DNA from: an uncultured Methylocystaceae bacterium
GTDB lineage: Bacteria > Pseudomonadota > Alphaproteobacteria > Rhizobiales > Beijerinckiaceae
DNA: 51,266 nt
NCBI GenBank assembly: GCA_903870245.1
Contig: CAIQCB010000051.1
Coordinates: 1 to 51,266 of the forward strand
Direction of reading: 5' to 3'
Part shown: in pieces, positions 18,936 through 28,935 of the stretch
Position numbering within the stretch: the stretch's first letter is position 1
Layout: the number at the start of each line of letters is the position of its first letter
The notes under the pieces: model-generated
What the model saw: the letters and a program-made list of their open reading frames with translations, nothing else
Told to the model about the DNA's origin: nothing
Database searches by the model: none
Made by a program: the position numbers and the translations under genes

Positions 18936-19775
18936 ATGGTGATTCCAATTTATGATGACGAGCCGCTCCGCTTTATCAGGCGGCCTGTTGTCAACTGGTC
19001 GCTGATCCTCATCAATCTCGTGGTCTTCGTTGTGGTCAACAGCCAGATTTTTGGCGATCCACTGATGCTGGCGCGCGGTTTTGCGCTTGTTCCGCGCGTC
19101 CTTTTCGGCGAGGCGCAGCTGGCGGACTGGATGGTCGGTCCCCCGGCGCCGCTCACGCTCGTCACCTCGCTGTTTTTTCATTCGTCTATTTGGCACATCG
19201 TCAGCAACATGCTTTTTCTTTATGTTTTTGGCGACAATGTCGAAGATGCGATGGGTTCGCTGCATTATCTGCTGTTTTATCTGTGCTGCGGCGTCGCCGC
19301 CGGCGTGTTCTACATCTACTCCGCGCCGGATTCGATCACGCCGTTGATCGGCGCGTCGAGCGCCATTTCCGGCGTCTGCGTAGCGTTTCTTTTGCTCTAT
19401 CCCAAAACAACGATCGGCGGCGTTTTTCCTCCCTTGACCATGGTTCTCCAGCCAGTCTGGTTGCTGGGGCTTCTCACCGGCGCGCCCAGAATGACCTTGT
19501 TGGGTCTGAAGCCGCCGCTTTTCGTTTTTCACGCTTCGGCGCTGCTGTTCATCGGGGCGTGGATTCTCATCCAGTTGATCAACGCCTCGCTTGGCGACGG
19601 CGGTCGCGTCGCCTGGATGTCCCACATTGGCGGCATTGTCGTGGGGCTGATCCTGACGCCGATGTTCAAACGACGGAGTATGCCGCTGCTGGGCGGCGTC
19701 CCTTCCGACAGGCGTATGGCGTCTGCGGAACCGCCGCCGCAAACGCCTGTCGAACCGCCGCCGTCCGATGGCTGA
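18936..19775 (+). CDS. Rhomboid-family intramembrane serine protease
   Basis: Cuts membrane proteins within the lipid bilayer. The catalytic Ser is in LIGASSAISGV (GxSx motif) and the catalytic His in the last segment MSHIGGIVVGLIL. SSIWHIVSNMLFLYVFGDNVEDAMG is the conserved HxxxN segment. About six hydrophobic segments are visible. The start at 18936 follows GGAGGACAGGGCG and gives 279 residues; a proline-rich cytosolic tail follows the last segment. Substrate unknown. Confidence 0.9.
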   Translation: MVIPIYDDEPLRFIRRPVVNWSLILINLVVFVVVNSQIFGDPLMLARGFALVPRVLFGEAQLADWMVGPPAPLTLVTSLFFHSSIWHIVSNMLFLYVFGDNVEDAMGSLHYLLFYLCCGVAAGVFYIYSAPDSITPLIGASSAISGVCVAFLLLYPKTTIGGVFPPLTMVLQPVWLLGLLTGAPRMTLLGLKPPLFVFHASALLFIGAWILIQLINASLGDGGRVAWMSHIGGIVVGLILTPMFKRRSMPLLGGVPSDRRMASAEPPPQTPVEPPPSDG

Positions 19776-19916
19776 TTGTTCAGCATTCGCCTCGAAAATC
19801 CCTATGCCCGCCGTGCGGCGGATAATTTGACTCGCGCCGGAGCCGCCGTTACCAGAGCCTTTCCCATTTTTTCAGGTGAATCCGGGGCGCTCGGCGTCCC
19901 GCCGGGAGTTCCGCCG

Positions 19917-20663
19917 ATGAAGATTCTCGTGCCCGTCAAACGGGTCGTCGATTATAATGTCAAAATCCGCGTGAAGCCCGATGGGTCGGGCGTCGATCTC
20001 GCCAACGTCAAAATGTCGATGAATCCTTTCGACGAGATCGCGGTGGAAGAGGCTTTGCGTCTCAAGGAATCCGGCAATGCGACGGAAGTGGTGGTCGTCT
20101 CCATTGGCCCTGCCAAGGCGGATGAAACCCTGCGCACCGGCCTCGCCATGGGCGCGGATCGCGGCGTTCTGGTGAAAACCGACGCCACCGTCGAGCCCCT
20201 GGCCGTCGCCAAGATTCTCGCCAAAATCGTCGCCGAGGAGCAGCCCCAACTTGTGATCATGGGCAAACAGGCGATCGACGACGACTCCAACCAGACCGGC
20301 CAGATGCTGGCCGCGCTTCTCGGTTGGGGTCAGGGAACTTTCGCTTCGAAGGTGGAGCTGGGCGACGGCTCGGTCGACGTCACTCGGGAAATCGACGGCG
20401 GATTGCAAACCGTCACGCTCAAGCTGCCGGCCATCGTTACGACCGACCTTCGATTGAATGAGCCGCGATACGCGAGTCTGCCCAACATCATCAAGGCCAA
20501 GAAAAAAGAGGTCGTCGTTAAGGAGCCCTCCGATTACGGGGTCGATATCGCCCCGCGCCTTGAAGTGCTCAAAACGGCCGAACCGGCCACCCGTTCGGCT
20601 GGCGTCAAGGTCGGCTCGGTCGCGGAGCTTGTTTCCAAACTCAAGGAAGCGGGAGTGATTTGA
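19917..20663 (+). CDS. etfB: Electron transfer flavoprotein, beta subunit
   Basis: With EtfA it accepts electrons from acyl-CoA and other dehydrogenases and passes them to ETF:quinone oxidoreductase. Seen: [53 protein letters not shown] and the signature [20 protein letters not shown] (ETF-beta recognition loop). 248 residues. The start at 19917 is chosen because family proteins begin [13 protein letters not shown] lies nine bases upstream. EtfA follows after one base. Confidence 0.96.
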   Translation: MKILVPVKRVVDYNVKIRVKPDGSGVDLANVKMSMNPFDEIAVEEALRLKESGNATEVVVVSIGPAKADETLRTGLAMGADRGVLVKTDATVEPLAVAKILAKIVAEEQPQLVIMGKQAIDDDSNQTGQMLAALLGWGQGTFASKVELGDGSVDVTREIDGGLQTVTLKLPAIVTTDLRLNEPRYASLPNIIKAKKKEVVVKEPSDYGVDIAPRLEVLKTAEPATRSAGVKVGSVAELVSKLKEAGVI

Positions 20664-20664
20664 C

Positions 20665-21609
20665 ATGACGATTCTGCTTCTCGCCGAAACCGCCAAGGGG
20701 GCCCTGGCGCCCTCGACCGCCAAGGCCCTCACCGCCGCGCGTGAAATCGGCGGTCCCGTGCACATACTGGTCGCTGGCCCCGGTCTCAGCGCCGCCGCTG
20801 ATCAGGCCGCCAAACTCGCAGGGGTCGACAAGGTGCTCTTCGCCGATGACGCCGCCTGCGATCATCAACTTGCCGAGCCGGTCGCGGCGCTGATCGTCTC
20901 GCTCGCGGGCGGATACGACGTCATCCTCGCGCCTTCTACAAGCGCGACCAAGAACATCCTGCCGCGCGTCGCCGCGTTGCTCGACGTCGCCCAGGTGTCG
21001 GACATCATCAAGGTTGTGTCTCCCGACACCTACGAGCGTCCGATCTACGCCGGCAACGCCATCCAGACCGTGCGGTCCAGGGACGCCAAAAAGATCATAA
21101 CTGTGCGCACCACCGCTTTCGCCGCAACAGGCGAGGGCGGGGCCGCCAGCGTTGAAGCGGTTGCCGCCGCCGCCAACCCCGGCGTTTCGGCGTTCAGGAG
21201 CGAGGCGCTGGCGCAATCCGAGCGACCCGAATTGACCGCCGCCAAAACTATCGTGTCGGGCGGTCGCGGCGTCGGTTCGGCCGAGAATTTCGCCAAGGTG
21301 ATCGAGCCGGTCGCGAACAGGCTGGGCGCCGCTATCGGCGCGTCACGGGCCGCCGTCGATGCGGGCTTCGCCCCCAACGACTTGCAGGTCGGTCAGACCG
21401 GCAAGGCCGTCGCGCCCGATCTCTACATCGCCGTCGGCATTTCCGGCGCGATCCAGCATCTGGCGGGCATGAAAGACTCAAAAATCATTGTCGCCATCAA
21501 TAAGGACGAAGAGGCTCCGATCTTCCAGGTCGCTGATTACGGCCTGGTTGCAGACCTGTTCGCCGCCCTGCCGGAGCTTGATGCCGAACTCCAGAAAATC
21601 GGTCGCTGA
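20665..21609 (+). CDS. etfA: Electron transfer flavoprotein, alpha subunit
   Basis: FAD-binding partner of EtfB. The 314 residues show the N-terminal domain [39 protein letters not shown], and the C-terminal FAD domain with [36 protein letters not shown] and [20 protein letters not shown], the ETF-alpha signature. Directly downstream of etfB. A strong terminator follows. Confidence 0.96.
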   Translation: MTILLLAETAKGALAPSTAKALTAAREIGGPVHILVAGPGLSAAADQAAKLAGVDKVLFADDAACDHQLAEPVAALIVSLAGGYDVILAPSTSATKNILPRVAALLDVAQVSDIIKVVSPDTYERPIYAGNAIQTVRSRDAKKIITVRTTAFAATGEGGAASVEAVAAAANPGVSAFRSEALAQSERPELTAAKTIVSGGRGVGSAENFAKVIEPVANRLGAAIGASRAAVDAGFAPNDLQVGQTGKAVAPDLYIAVGISGAIQHLAGMKDSKIIVAINKDEEAPIFQVADYGLVADLFAALPELDAELQKIGR

Positions 21610-21628
21610 CGTTTCGCCAGGGTGAGTC

Positions 21629-21670
21629 TTCCCCGCCCGCTTAGGGCGGGGAAATTTTTTATTTTTTATT
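21629..21670 (+). terminator. Rho-independent terminator after etfBA
   Basis: TTCCCCGCCC and GGGCGGGGAA form a ten-pair stem with a five-base loop (GCTTA), followed by a long T-rich tract. This is a textbook intrinsic terminator. Confidence 0.9.
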
Positions 21671-21791
21671 TGTTTTCATCCAAATCAAAGGCGCGTTATA
21701 TTGCGCTGCGGCGATAAATGTTTTGCGGCGCAACTTTCAGGCCTCCATTGGCCTTTTCGCAATCGTGACCGGACGCTATGGTGAGCGGACA

Positions 21792-22673
21792 ATGAGCTTC
21801 GAGATTCGCAAGGTTGGCGTCATCGGCGCGGGACAGATGGGCAAGGGCATTGCGCAAGTCTGTGCGCTTGCCGGCTACGATCTGGCTCTCAACGACGTCT
21901 CGCCGGAAAGGGTCGACGCCGCTGTTACGGACATTGCCGTTCAGATGCGCAAGTCTGTGGAGCGCGGTCATTTGACGGCTGAGGCCGTCGACGTCGCGAT
22001 GCAGCGGATCTCCGGCGCGCCGAAGATGCAAAACCTTGGCGACGCCGACCTGATCATCGAGGCGGCGACCGAGAACGAAGAGGTCAAGCGCGCAATCCTG
22101 ACCGAAGTGGCGCAAATCGCGCGTCCTGAGGCGATCATCGCCTCGAACACTTCGTCGATTTCGATCACTCGCCTTGCGGCGATCACCGGGCGGCCGGAGC
22201 GCTTTATCGGCATTCATTTCATGAATCCGGTGCCGCGCATGCAACTCGTTGAGCTCATCCGGGGCATCGCCACCGAGGACAATACATTCGAGGCGGCCAG
22301 GGAGTTTTGCGCCAGGCTGGGCAAGACCGTCACCGTCGCCGAAGACTTCCCGGCCTTTATCGTCAATCGGATCCTGCTGCCGATGATCAATGAGGCGATC
22401 TATACACTCTACGAGGGCGTAGGCTCGGTTGAGGCGATCGATACGGCGATGCGCCTTGGCGCCAACCATCCCATGGGCCCGTTGCAGCTCGCCGATTTCA
22501 TCGGCCTCGATACCTGCCTGTCGGTGATGCAAGTCCTTCACGAGGGGCTGGCCGACACGAAATATCGACCCTGCCCGTTGCTTGTGAAATATGTCGAGGC
22601 TGGCTGGCTGGGCAAGAAAACCCAGCGCGGCTTTTACGACTACCGAAGCGGTTCGCCGGTCCCGACCCGATAG
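21792..22673 (+). CDS. 3-hydroxybutyryl-CoA dehydrogenase
   Basis: NAD(P)-dependent oxidation of 3-hydroxyacyl-CoA, used in butanoate/PHB metabolism and beta-oxidation. The Rossmann motif VGVIGAGQMGKGIAQVCALAG is at the N-terminus, then NTSSISITRLAAITGRPERFIGIHFMNPVP (catalytic His region) and DFPAFIVNRILLPMINEAIY. 293 residues with the start at 21792. It follows the etfBA terminator by about 120 bases that contain TATATT at an appropriate place for its own promoter. Adjacency to etfBA fits shared fatty-acyl-CoA metabolism. Confidence 0.93.
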   Translation: MSFEIRKVGVIGAGQMGKGIAQVCALAGYDLALNDVSPERVDAAVTDIAVQMRKSVERGHLTAEAVDVAMQRISGAPKMQNLGDADLIIEAATENEEVKRAILTEVAQIARPEAIIASNTSSISITRLAAITGRPERFIGIHFMNPVPRMQLVELIRGIATEDNTFEAAREFCARLGKTVTVAEDFPAFIVNRILLPMINEAIYTLYEGVGSVEAIDTAMRLGANHPMGPLQLADFIGLDTCLSVMQVLHEGLADTKYRPCPLLVKYVEAGWLGKKTQRGFYDYRSGSPVPTR

Positions 22674-22740
22674 CTTTCCGAGCCGGCTTCCCCCCGGCCG
22701 CCCGTCGCTCTAGTTTCGATCCGGGAACAGGAGAGATTCG

Positions 22741-24126
22741 ATGGCCAGGATCGAGGCGGTGCTGAATTCAATCGACGTCAATCTTGACGCATCGCGAGAG
22801 CGTCTGTTCGATCTTCTGCGTATCCCTTCCGTCTCGACCGATCCGGCCTTCACCCGACATTGCCTCCGCGCCGCCGACTGGCTTGCCGATCAGTTGCGGG
22901 GATTGGGCTATATGGCCGAGGTTCGGGCGACTCCGGGCCACCCGATTGTCGTCGGCCATGCGCAGGCTAAGCGCAAAGACGCGCCACATGTCCTCTTTTA
23001 CGGTCATTACGACGTTCAGCCGCCGGACCCGCTGGAGCTTTGGGAAAAAGACCCTTTCGCGCCGCGTCTCGCCGCTGGCAAGGATGGACAGGATATCGTC
23101 GCCCGCGGCGCATCCGACGACAAGGGCCAACTCATGACCTTTCTTGAGGCCTGTCGCGCCTTCGAGGCCAATGGCGGACTGCCCTGTCATGTGACGTTCC
23201 TGTTCGAAGGCGAGGAGGAGACCGGATCGCCGTCGCTGCCCGCCTTCCTCGCCACGCATCGCGAGGAATTGTCGCGACCGGGTCTGGCGCTGGTTTGCGA
23301 CACGAGCATGTGGAATGCGCGCACCCCGGCGATCACCGTAATGCTGCGCGGACTGGCGCAGGAAGAAGTGATCATCCGGGGCCCGAGCCATGATCTGCAT
23401 TCTGGCATGTTCGGCGGTCCCGTGCCCAATCCCATCCATATTCTCGGCAAGATCATTGGCGATTTGCACGACGTCGACGGGCGGGTGACTCTGCCTGGTT
23501 TCTATGACGACGTTCCGGATTTGCCTGAGGCCGTCGCCGAACAGTGGCGCGCCCTTGAATTTGATGAAGGCGACTTTCTGTCATCGATCGGCCTCACCCG
23601 CCCGGCCGGGGAAACAGGCCGTAGCCTGATCGAAAAGATCTGGGCGCGCCCGACCTGTGACGTGAACGGCGTTGTCGGCGGCTATACCGGCAAAGGCGCC
23701 AAAACCGTCCTGCCGGCGCAGGCTTCGGCGAAATTCTCTTTTCGGCTTGTCGGACAACAGGACGCAGCGGTCGTGCTCGAGAGTTTCCGGAGTTTCGTGC
23801 GCGCCCATTTGCCGCCGGACGCGCGGGTCGAATTCATCAACCACGGGGCCTCCAACGCCCTGCAACTGCCTTTCGGCTCGGAGGCGCTGTCCCGGGCGCA
23901 ACGGGCGCTTAGCGAGGAATGGGGCAAGGAGGCCGTTCTTGCCGGCTGCGGCGGGTCGATCCCGATCGTCGGCGCCTTCAAGCGCGATCTCGGCATGGAC
24001 TCCCTGATGATTGGTTTCGCCCTCGACGACGATCGCATCCATTCGCCCAACGAGAAATATTCCTGGACCTCGTTTCACAAAGGCGCCCGATCGTGGGCGC
24101 GGGTTCTGGACGCGCTGGCGGCCTAG
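22741..24126 (+). CDS. M20-family dipeptidase
   Basis: Metal-dependent peptidase of the M20/M25/M40 group. Metal-site motifs: LFYGHYDVQPPDPLELW (first His and Asp), RGASDDKGQLM (bridging Asp) and FEGEEETGSPSL (catalytic Glu pair). HDLHSGMFGGPVPNP lies in the dimerisation insert. 461 residues, typical of the larger dipeptidase subgroup. Preceded by AGGAGAG nine bases before the ATG. Substrate unknown. Confidence 0.9.
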   Translation: MARIEAVLNSIDVNLDASRERLFDLLRIPSVSTDPAFTRHCLRAADWLADQLRGLGYMAEVRATPGHPIVVGHAQAKRKDAPHVLFYGHYDVQPPDPLELWEKDPFAPRLAAGKDGQDIVARGASDDKGQLMTFLEACRAFEANGGLPCHVTFLFEGEEETGSPSLPAFLATHREELSRPGLALVCDTSMWNARTPAITVMLRGLAQEEVIIRGPSHDLHSGMFGGPVPNPIHILGKIIGDLHDVDGRVTLPGFYDDVPDLPEAVAEQWRALEFDEGDFLSSIGLTRPAGETGRSLIEKIWARPTCDVNGVVGGYTGKGAKTVLPAQASAKFSFRLVGQQDAAVVLESFRSFVRAHLPPDARVEFINHGASNALQLPFGSEALSRAQRALSEEWGKEAVLAGCGGSIPIVGAFKRDLGMDSLMIGFALDDDRIHSPNEKYSWTSFHKGARSWARVLDALAA

Positions 24127-24376
24127 TCCGGCTAAATTTGTTGCATCGCAGTAACCATCCTCCCGGGCGCTGTGGCGCCATGTCATTTTCGCTCGACGGG
24201 CATGATTGGTTCGGCGGCGAATTGTTATCGTGCGCGTCAATCCGCCCCTCGCATTCGCCGAAGCGATCGGCTATGTAGAATGCGTCCAAACTGGGCGGGC
24301 CGCAGCTGGACGGGGCCGCATCAGCGGTTCGGGGCAAGCCTTCGTCCCGGGATATATGTTTCCAAGGGTGCCGTAG

Positions 24377-25663
24377 ATGGTGTACCGGCGTTACTTCGAA
24401 GCCGCCATTTCCCGTCTCAAGGACGAGCGCCGATACCGCGTCTTCGTCCATCTCGAACGCGACGTCGAAACCTTTCCACATGCGCGCTGGCATCGCGACG
24501 ACGGCGTCGTCGAGGACGTAACAGTCTGGTGCTCGAACGATTACCTTGGCATGGGTCAGCATCCGGAAGTGATTTCGGCCATGGTCGACACCGCCGCCAG
24601 GGTCGGCGCCGGCGCCGGAGGCACGCGCAATATTTCCGGCACCAGTCATGCGATTGTCGAACTGGAGCGCGAGCTCGCCGATTTGCATGGCAAGGAGTCA
24701 GCGCTGGTTTTCACCTCCGGCTGGATCTCCAATCTCGCGGCCATATCGACAATCGCCGATCTCTTGCCGAATTGCGTCATTCTGTCCGACGCCTCAAATC
24801 ACAACTCGATGATCGAGGGCGTGAAGCGTTCGCGCGCCGAAAAGAAGGTGTTTCGACACAACGATCTCGCGCATCTCGAGGAGTTGCTTGTCGAGGCGGG
24901 CGACCGTCCGAAGCTCATCGTCTTCGAAAGCCTTTATTCGATGAACGGCAATGTCGCGCCGGTCGCCGAGATTGCGACGCTTGCCGAGCGCTACGGCGCG
25001 ATGACCTATATCGATGAAGTCCACGCCGTTGGCATGTATGGCGCGCGCGGCGGCGGCGTCTGCGAACAGCTTGGCGTGATGAATCGAATCGATCTCATTG
25101 AGGGCACGCTCGCCAAGGGTTTCGGGACAATGGGCGGCTACGTCGCCGGCGATGCGATTGTCATCGACGCTATCCGCTCCTACGCGGCGGCGTTTATTTT
25201 CTCGACGGCGCTACCGCCTTCGGTTGCCGCAGCGGCTTGCGCCGCCGTGCGTTTGCTCAAGCGTCGGCCGGATATGCGCGCCGCGCATCAGCGCGCCGCG
25301 CATATCACCAAACATGCTCTTTCGGCCGCCGGCCTGCCGATTCTTGCTAATCAATCGCATATCGTGCCCGTCATGGTGCGCGACGCGGAATTATGCAAGG
25401 CTGCGAGCGATTTGCTGCTCACGCGTCATCGAATTTATATTCAGCCGATCAATTATCCGACGGTCGCCAAAGGTTCGGAGCGGTTGCGGATCACGCCGAC
25501 CCCCCGACACACCCAGGAGCATATCGCGACTCTCGTTGAGGCCATGGTCGATGTCTGGCAGACGCTTGGGATCAGATTTGTCGAGCCGCCGTCGCATTTG
25601 CATGTCGACGAGAAGAGTGACGCTCACTGCGCCTATCCGGAAATCAAGCTCGCCGCGCAATAG
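24377..25663 (+). CDS. hemA: 5-aminolevulinate synthase
   Basis: Condenses glycine with succinyl-CoA to 5-aminolevulinate, the first step of haem synthesis in the C4 (alphaproteobacterial) pathway; PLP-dependent. Motifs: [70 protein letters not shown] and [17 protein letters not shown] with the Schiff-base Lys. 428 residues, somewhat longer than the usual ~405. The 250 bases upstream hold no gene and probably its promoter, which I could not place firmly. Confidence 0.94.
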   Translation: MVYRRYFEAAISRLKDERRYRVFVHLERDVETFPHARWHRDDGVVEDVTVWCSNDYLGMGQHPEVISAMVDTAARVGAGAGGTRNISGTSHAIVELERELADLHGKESALVFTSGWISNLAAISTIADLLPNCVILSDASNHNSMIEGVKRSRAEKKVFRHNDLAHLEELLVEAGDRPKLIVFESLYSMNGNVAPVAEIATLAERYGAMTYIDEVHAVGMYGARGGGVCEQLGVMNRIDLIEGTLAKGFGTMGGYVAGDAIVIDAIRSYAAAFIFSTALPPSVAAAACAAVRLLKRRPDMRAAHQRAAHITKHALSAAGLPILANQSHIVPVMVRDAELCKAASDLLLTRHRIYIQPINYPTVAKGSERLRITPTPRHTQEHIATLVEAMVDVWQTLGIRFVEPPSHLHVDEKSDAHCAYPEIKLAAQ

Positions 25664-25755
25664 GACGGCCCCTTTCCCGTTCCTTGTTGACCCCGCCCAA
25701 GCGCGAGACGCTTGATGCGGAGCCTTTTGTCCGCAAAGCATTGAGGACCTGACAG

Positions 25756-27207
25756 ATGGTAGCGCACGTCCCATCATTTCGTCAGCAGGCGTTCATCAAT
25801 GGCGAGTGGGTGAACGCTGATGGCCGCGCGAGCTTTGCGGTCGTCAATCCTGCGACCTCTGAGACAATTGGCCATGCGCCGGATATGGGCGCCGCCGAGA
25901 CACGCCGGGCCATTGCCGCCGCCGCCGCCGCATTGCCGCTGTGGCGGCGCGCTTCCGTTATGGCGCGCGCGCAGATCCTGCGTCGCATGAGCCAATTGAT
26001 GATCGAGGAACAGGATCGGCTTGCCAGGGTCATGACCATTGAACAAGGCAAGCCTCTGGCCGAGGCCCGGATCGAGATAGCCTATGGCGCCAGCTATTTC
26101 GACTGGTTCGCCGAGGAGAGTCGGCGCATCTATGGAGACATTATCCCCGGCTCGCAGGATCGACGGCTGTTCGTCATTCGGCAGCCGATAGGCGTTGTCG
26201 GCGCCATCACACCCTGGAATTTTCCCAGCGCGATGCTGGCGCGAAAAATGGCCACAGCCCTCGCGGCCGGCTGTACGATGGTCGCCAAGCCGGCGGAATT
26301 GACGCCTTTTTCCGCACTCGAGCTGGCCGATCTGGCGATGCGCGCCGGCGTTCCGGCCGGCGTCTTCAATGTTATTACGACAAACGCCGCCGCCGCTGTC
26401 GGCGAAGAACTGACGCATAACGCACTGGTGCGCAAAATCACCTTCACAGGTTCGACCGCCATCGGCCGGTTGCTTCTGAAACAGGCCTCCGAACATATTC
26501 AAAAATGTTCGATGGAGCTCGGCGGCAATGCGCCGCTCATCGTTTTTGAAGACGCGGATCTGGATCGCGCCGTCGCTGGCGCCGTGACAGCGAAATTTCG
26601 TAACGCTGGACAAGTCTGCATCGCGGCGAATCGTCTCCTCGCGCATGTTTCGATCGCCAATGCGTTCGCTGAAAAGCTTGCCGCCGCTTGCGCTGCGCTC
26701 AGGGTCGGCAATGGTTTGGAGGATGGCGTGGCGATCGGGCCGCTGATCTCGATGGCCGCCGTCGAGAAAGTTGAACGGCACATTGCCGACGCGGTCGCCC
26801 GCGGGGCCAGGGTTTTGACCGGCGGCGCGCGTCACGCCCTTGGGGGGAGTTTTTTCCAGCCGACGGTGCTCGACAATGTGTCGCCAGATTCCCTCATCTG
26901 TCACGAAGAAACCTTCGGCCCGGTGGCGCCGGTGATGAGGTTTGAGACCGAGGAAGAAGCGTTGAATCTGGCGAACGCGACCCCCTTCGGGCTGGCGAGT
27001 TATTTCTACAGTCGCGACATCTCCCGCATCTTCCGCGTCGCCGAAAAACTAGAGTCGGGTATGGTCGGCGTTAATGAAACCGCGATCTCGACTGCGATTG
27101 CGCCCTTTGGCGGGGTGAAATATTCCGGCCTTGGCCGAGAGGGGTCGCGTTTTGGTCTCGAAGACTATCTCGAGAAAAAATATATCTGTCTGGGTGGCGT
27201 GGAATAG
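25756..27207 (+). CDS. gabD: NAD(P)-dependent aldehyde dehydrogenase, succinate-semialdehyde type
   Basis: Oxidises succinate semialdehyde to succinate (GABA shunt) or a related aldehyde. Motifs: TIEQGKPLAEARIEIAYGAS, VGAITPWNFPSAMLARKMA (NAD site), FTGSTAIGR, MELGGNAPLIVFEDAD (catalytic Glu) and NAGQVCIAANR (catalytic Cys). The sequence around the Cys and the C-terminal EGSRFGLEDYLEKKYICLGG match the GabD group. 483 residues. The convergent nodT gene ends 70 bases away. Confidence 0.88.
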   Translation: MVAHVPSFRQQAFINGEWVNADGRASFAVVNPATSETIGHAPDMGAAETRRAIAAAAAALPLWRRASVMARAQILRRMSQLMIEEQDRLARVMTIEQGKPLAEARIEIAYGASYFDWFAEESRRIYGDIIPGSQDRRLFVIRQPIGVVGAITPWNFPSAMLARKMATALAAGCTMVAKPAELTPFSALELADLAMRAGVPAGVFNVITTNAAAAVGEELTHNALVRKITFTGSTAIGRLLLKQASEHIQKCSMELGGNAPLIVFEDADLDRAVAGAVTAKFRNAGQVCIAANRLLAHVSIANAFAEKLAAACAALRVGNGLEDGVAIGPLISMAAVEKVERHIADAVARGARVLTGGARHALGGSFFQPTVLDNVSPDSLICHEETFGPVAPVMRFETEEEALNLANATPFGLASYFYSRDISRIFRVAEKLESGMVGVNETAISTAIAPFGGVKYSGLGREGSRFGLEDYLEKKYICLGGVE

Positions 27208-27246
27208 GCCAAGAAAGTCGCAAGTGAGATGTCAGCGACAAATCAG

Positions 27247-27276
27247 GAGCGATTTGATGCGACGAAGTGATCGCTC
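27247..27276. terminator. Possible hairpin between convergent gabD and nodT-type gene
   Basis: GAGCGAT (27247-27253) and ATCGCTC (27270-27276) pair across a 16-base loop directly before the stop of the minus-strand gene. No clear T-run follows on the plus strand, so termination strength is doubtful. Confidence 0.3.
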
Positions 27277-28935
27277 TTATTCCCGATAGGGTCCCGAGGC
27301 TTTCGTCAGATCGTCGAAGGTCGGACTGTCCTGGGTCGTAACGTCGATATTCCCGGCCGGGACAGGCTTTTCGAGCTTTTGATACTCGAAAATATCGAAA
27401 GGCTGGATATCGCTGTCCTTCGGCAATTTACCGCGCTCCCAGCCGCCGCCCAATGAGCGCACCAAACCAACTGACGCCTGGAGCAGGCGGGCTTTCAATT
27501 GAACGGCCGCAATGCGGGAGTCGAGCGTATTAATCGCTGCATAAACCAGATCAAGACTGGAGATCAGGCCGCCGCGAAACAACTCCATCGTTAATGTTTG
27601 TTGCTCAAGCGCGGCCTTCACGGCCAACTCCTGTTTTTGCACCGCCGTGTTCAATCGATTGGTCAGACTGAGGCCGTTCTCGACTTCGCGAAAGGCGTTT
27701 AACACCGTTGCGCGATATCTATCCTCGACCTCGCGATAGGCCGACCAGGACTGTTGCAACTCCGCCCGTCGCATGCCGCCCTCGAAAAGAGGTAGTGAAA
27801 CCATTGAGCCATAGGCCCAGAAGCCATTCGCCAACTTGAACAGGTTGAAGGCGTTATCCTCGAATCCACCGCCGAGATTAAACACCACATTCGGGAAAAA
27901 CGCAGCGCGCGCGACGCCAATGGCGCGATTGGCCTGCGCCATTTCCCGCTCCATAGCGGCAATGTCCGGCCGGCGTTCGAGAAGCGTCGAGGGCACCTTT
28001 CGGGGAACAGCGAATTTCGCTGAGCGCAGATCATCCATCGGCGTAATTTTGAAGCTTGATGGCGACACATTGAGCAGAGCCGCGATGGCGTGTTCGGTGA
28101 CTTCGCGTTCGCCCTGGATATCGAAAGCTTTGGCTTCGGTCATGTGAAGCAAATATTTCACACGCGCGACATCGAGTTCGGAGGCGAGCTTGCCCTCGTA
28201 TTGAGCCATGACGATGGCGAGCGACTTTTTATAATAATCGATCGACAGCCGATAGACATGCTCCTGCGCGTCATACCCTCTGAGAATGTAATAATTTGTC
28301 GCAATTTCCGCCTGTAGACTAAGTCGGGCCAGCCAGAAATTGGCGGCCATTTCCTGCGCCTGATGAATTCGCATGCGCGTCCGGTTGCGGATCGCAGACC
28401 AGAAATCAGGCTCCCACGACGCCAGTCCGCCGGTAATGACATCTGTGTCGTAAACAGGGTTGCCGGGATAGTTCGGTCCACCGGGAAACAATTGCGCGGA
28501 AGGCGCGCGGAAAAGCGCATTTTCGGATTGCTTGTTATCCGAGGCGCCGAGGCCCAGACCGACATGCGGGAAAAGACGCGACTGCGCTTTCATCATCATG
28601 TCGCGCGCCTGCATGAAACGCTCGGCCGCCGCCTGCAGGTCGGGATTGGCCGCCATCGCCTGATCTTCCAGTCTGTTCAAGACGGGATCGCGGAACAGTT
28701 TCCACCAGTCAGATCGGATTTCGGCGTCCGAGGGATGCGCCTTCATGAACGGACCAGACCCACGCCAGGAGTCTGGCACAATAAGTTCTACCGGCTCATA
28801 GGCCGGGGCAAGGTCGAAATGCGGAACAGCGTTGCAGCCCGTTAAGGCGAGGGTCGCCGCCAGGCACGCAGCCATAACCCTGCGAGACGGCGCGGCGCGA
28901 AAACGCGTCTCTCTGGATTTGTACCGTGAGATCAT
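27277..28935 (-). CDS. Outer-membrane efflux lipoprotein, NodT/OprM family
   Basis: Forms the outer-membrane channel of the RND pump encoded upstream. A lipoprotein signal is visible: basic MISRYKSRETRFRAAPSRRV, hydrophobic run and lipobox LTGC. The two OEP repeats follow; SDWWKLFRDPVLNRLEDQAM and NPDLQAAAERFMQAR are typical openings of the first, and RRPDIAAMEREMAQANRAIG of the second. At 552 residues it is longer than the common ~480, owing to a C-terminal extension. Its ATG overlaps the adaptor stop (ATGA, 28932-28935). Confidence 0.9.
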   Translation of the reverse strand: MISRYKSRETRFRAAPSRRVMAACLAATLALTGCNAVPHFDLAPAYEPVELIVPDSWRGSGPFMKAHPSDAEIRSDWWKLFRDPVLNRLEDQAMAANPDLQAAAERFMQARDMMMKAQSRLFPHVGLGLGASDNKQSENALFRAPSAQLFPGGPNYPGNPVYDTDVITGGLASWEPDFWSAIRNRTRMRIHQAQEMAANFWLARLSLQAEIATNYYILRGYDAQEHVYRLSIDYYKKSLAIVMAQYEGKLASELDVARVKYLLHMTEAKAFDIQGEREVTEHAIAALLNVSPSSFKITPMDDLRSAKFAVPRKVPSTLLERRPDIAAMEREMAQANRAIGVARAAFFPNVVFNLGGGFEDNAFNLFKLANGFWAYGSMVSLPLFEGGMRRAELQQSWSAYREVEDRYRATVLNAFREVENGLSLTNRLNTAVQKQELAVKAALEQQTLTMELFRGGLISSLDLVYAAINTLDSRIAAVQLKARLLQASVGLVRSLGGGWERGKLPKDSDIQPFDIFEYQKLEKPVPAGNIDVTTQDSPTFDDLTKASGPYRE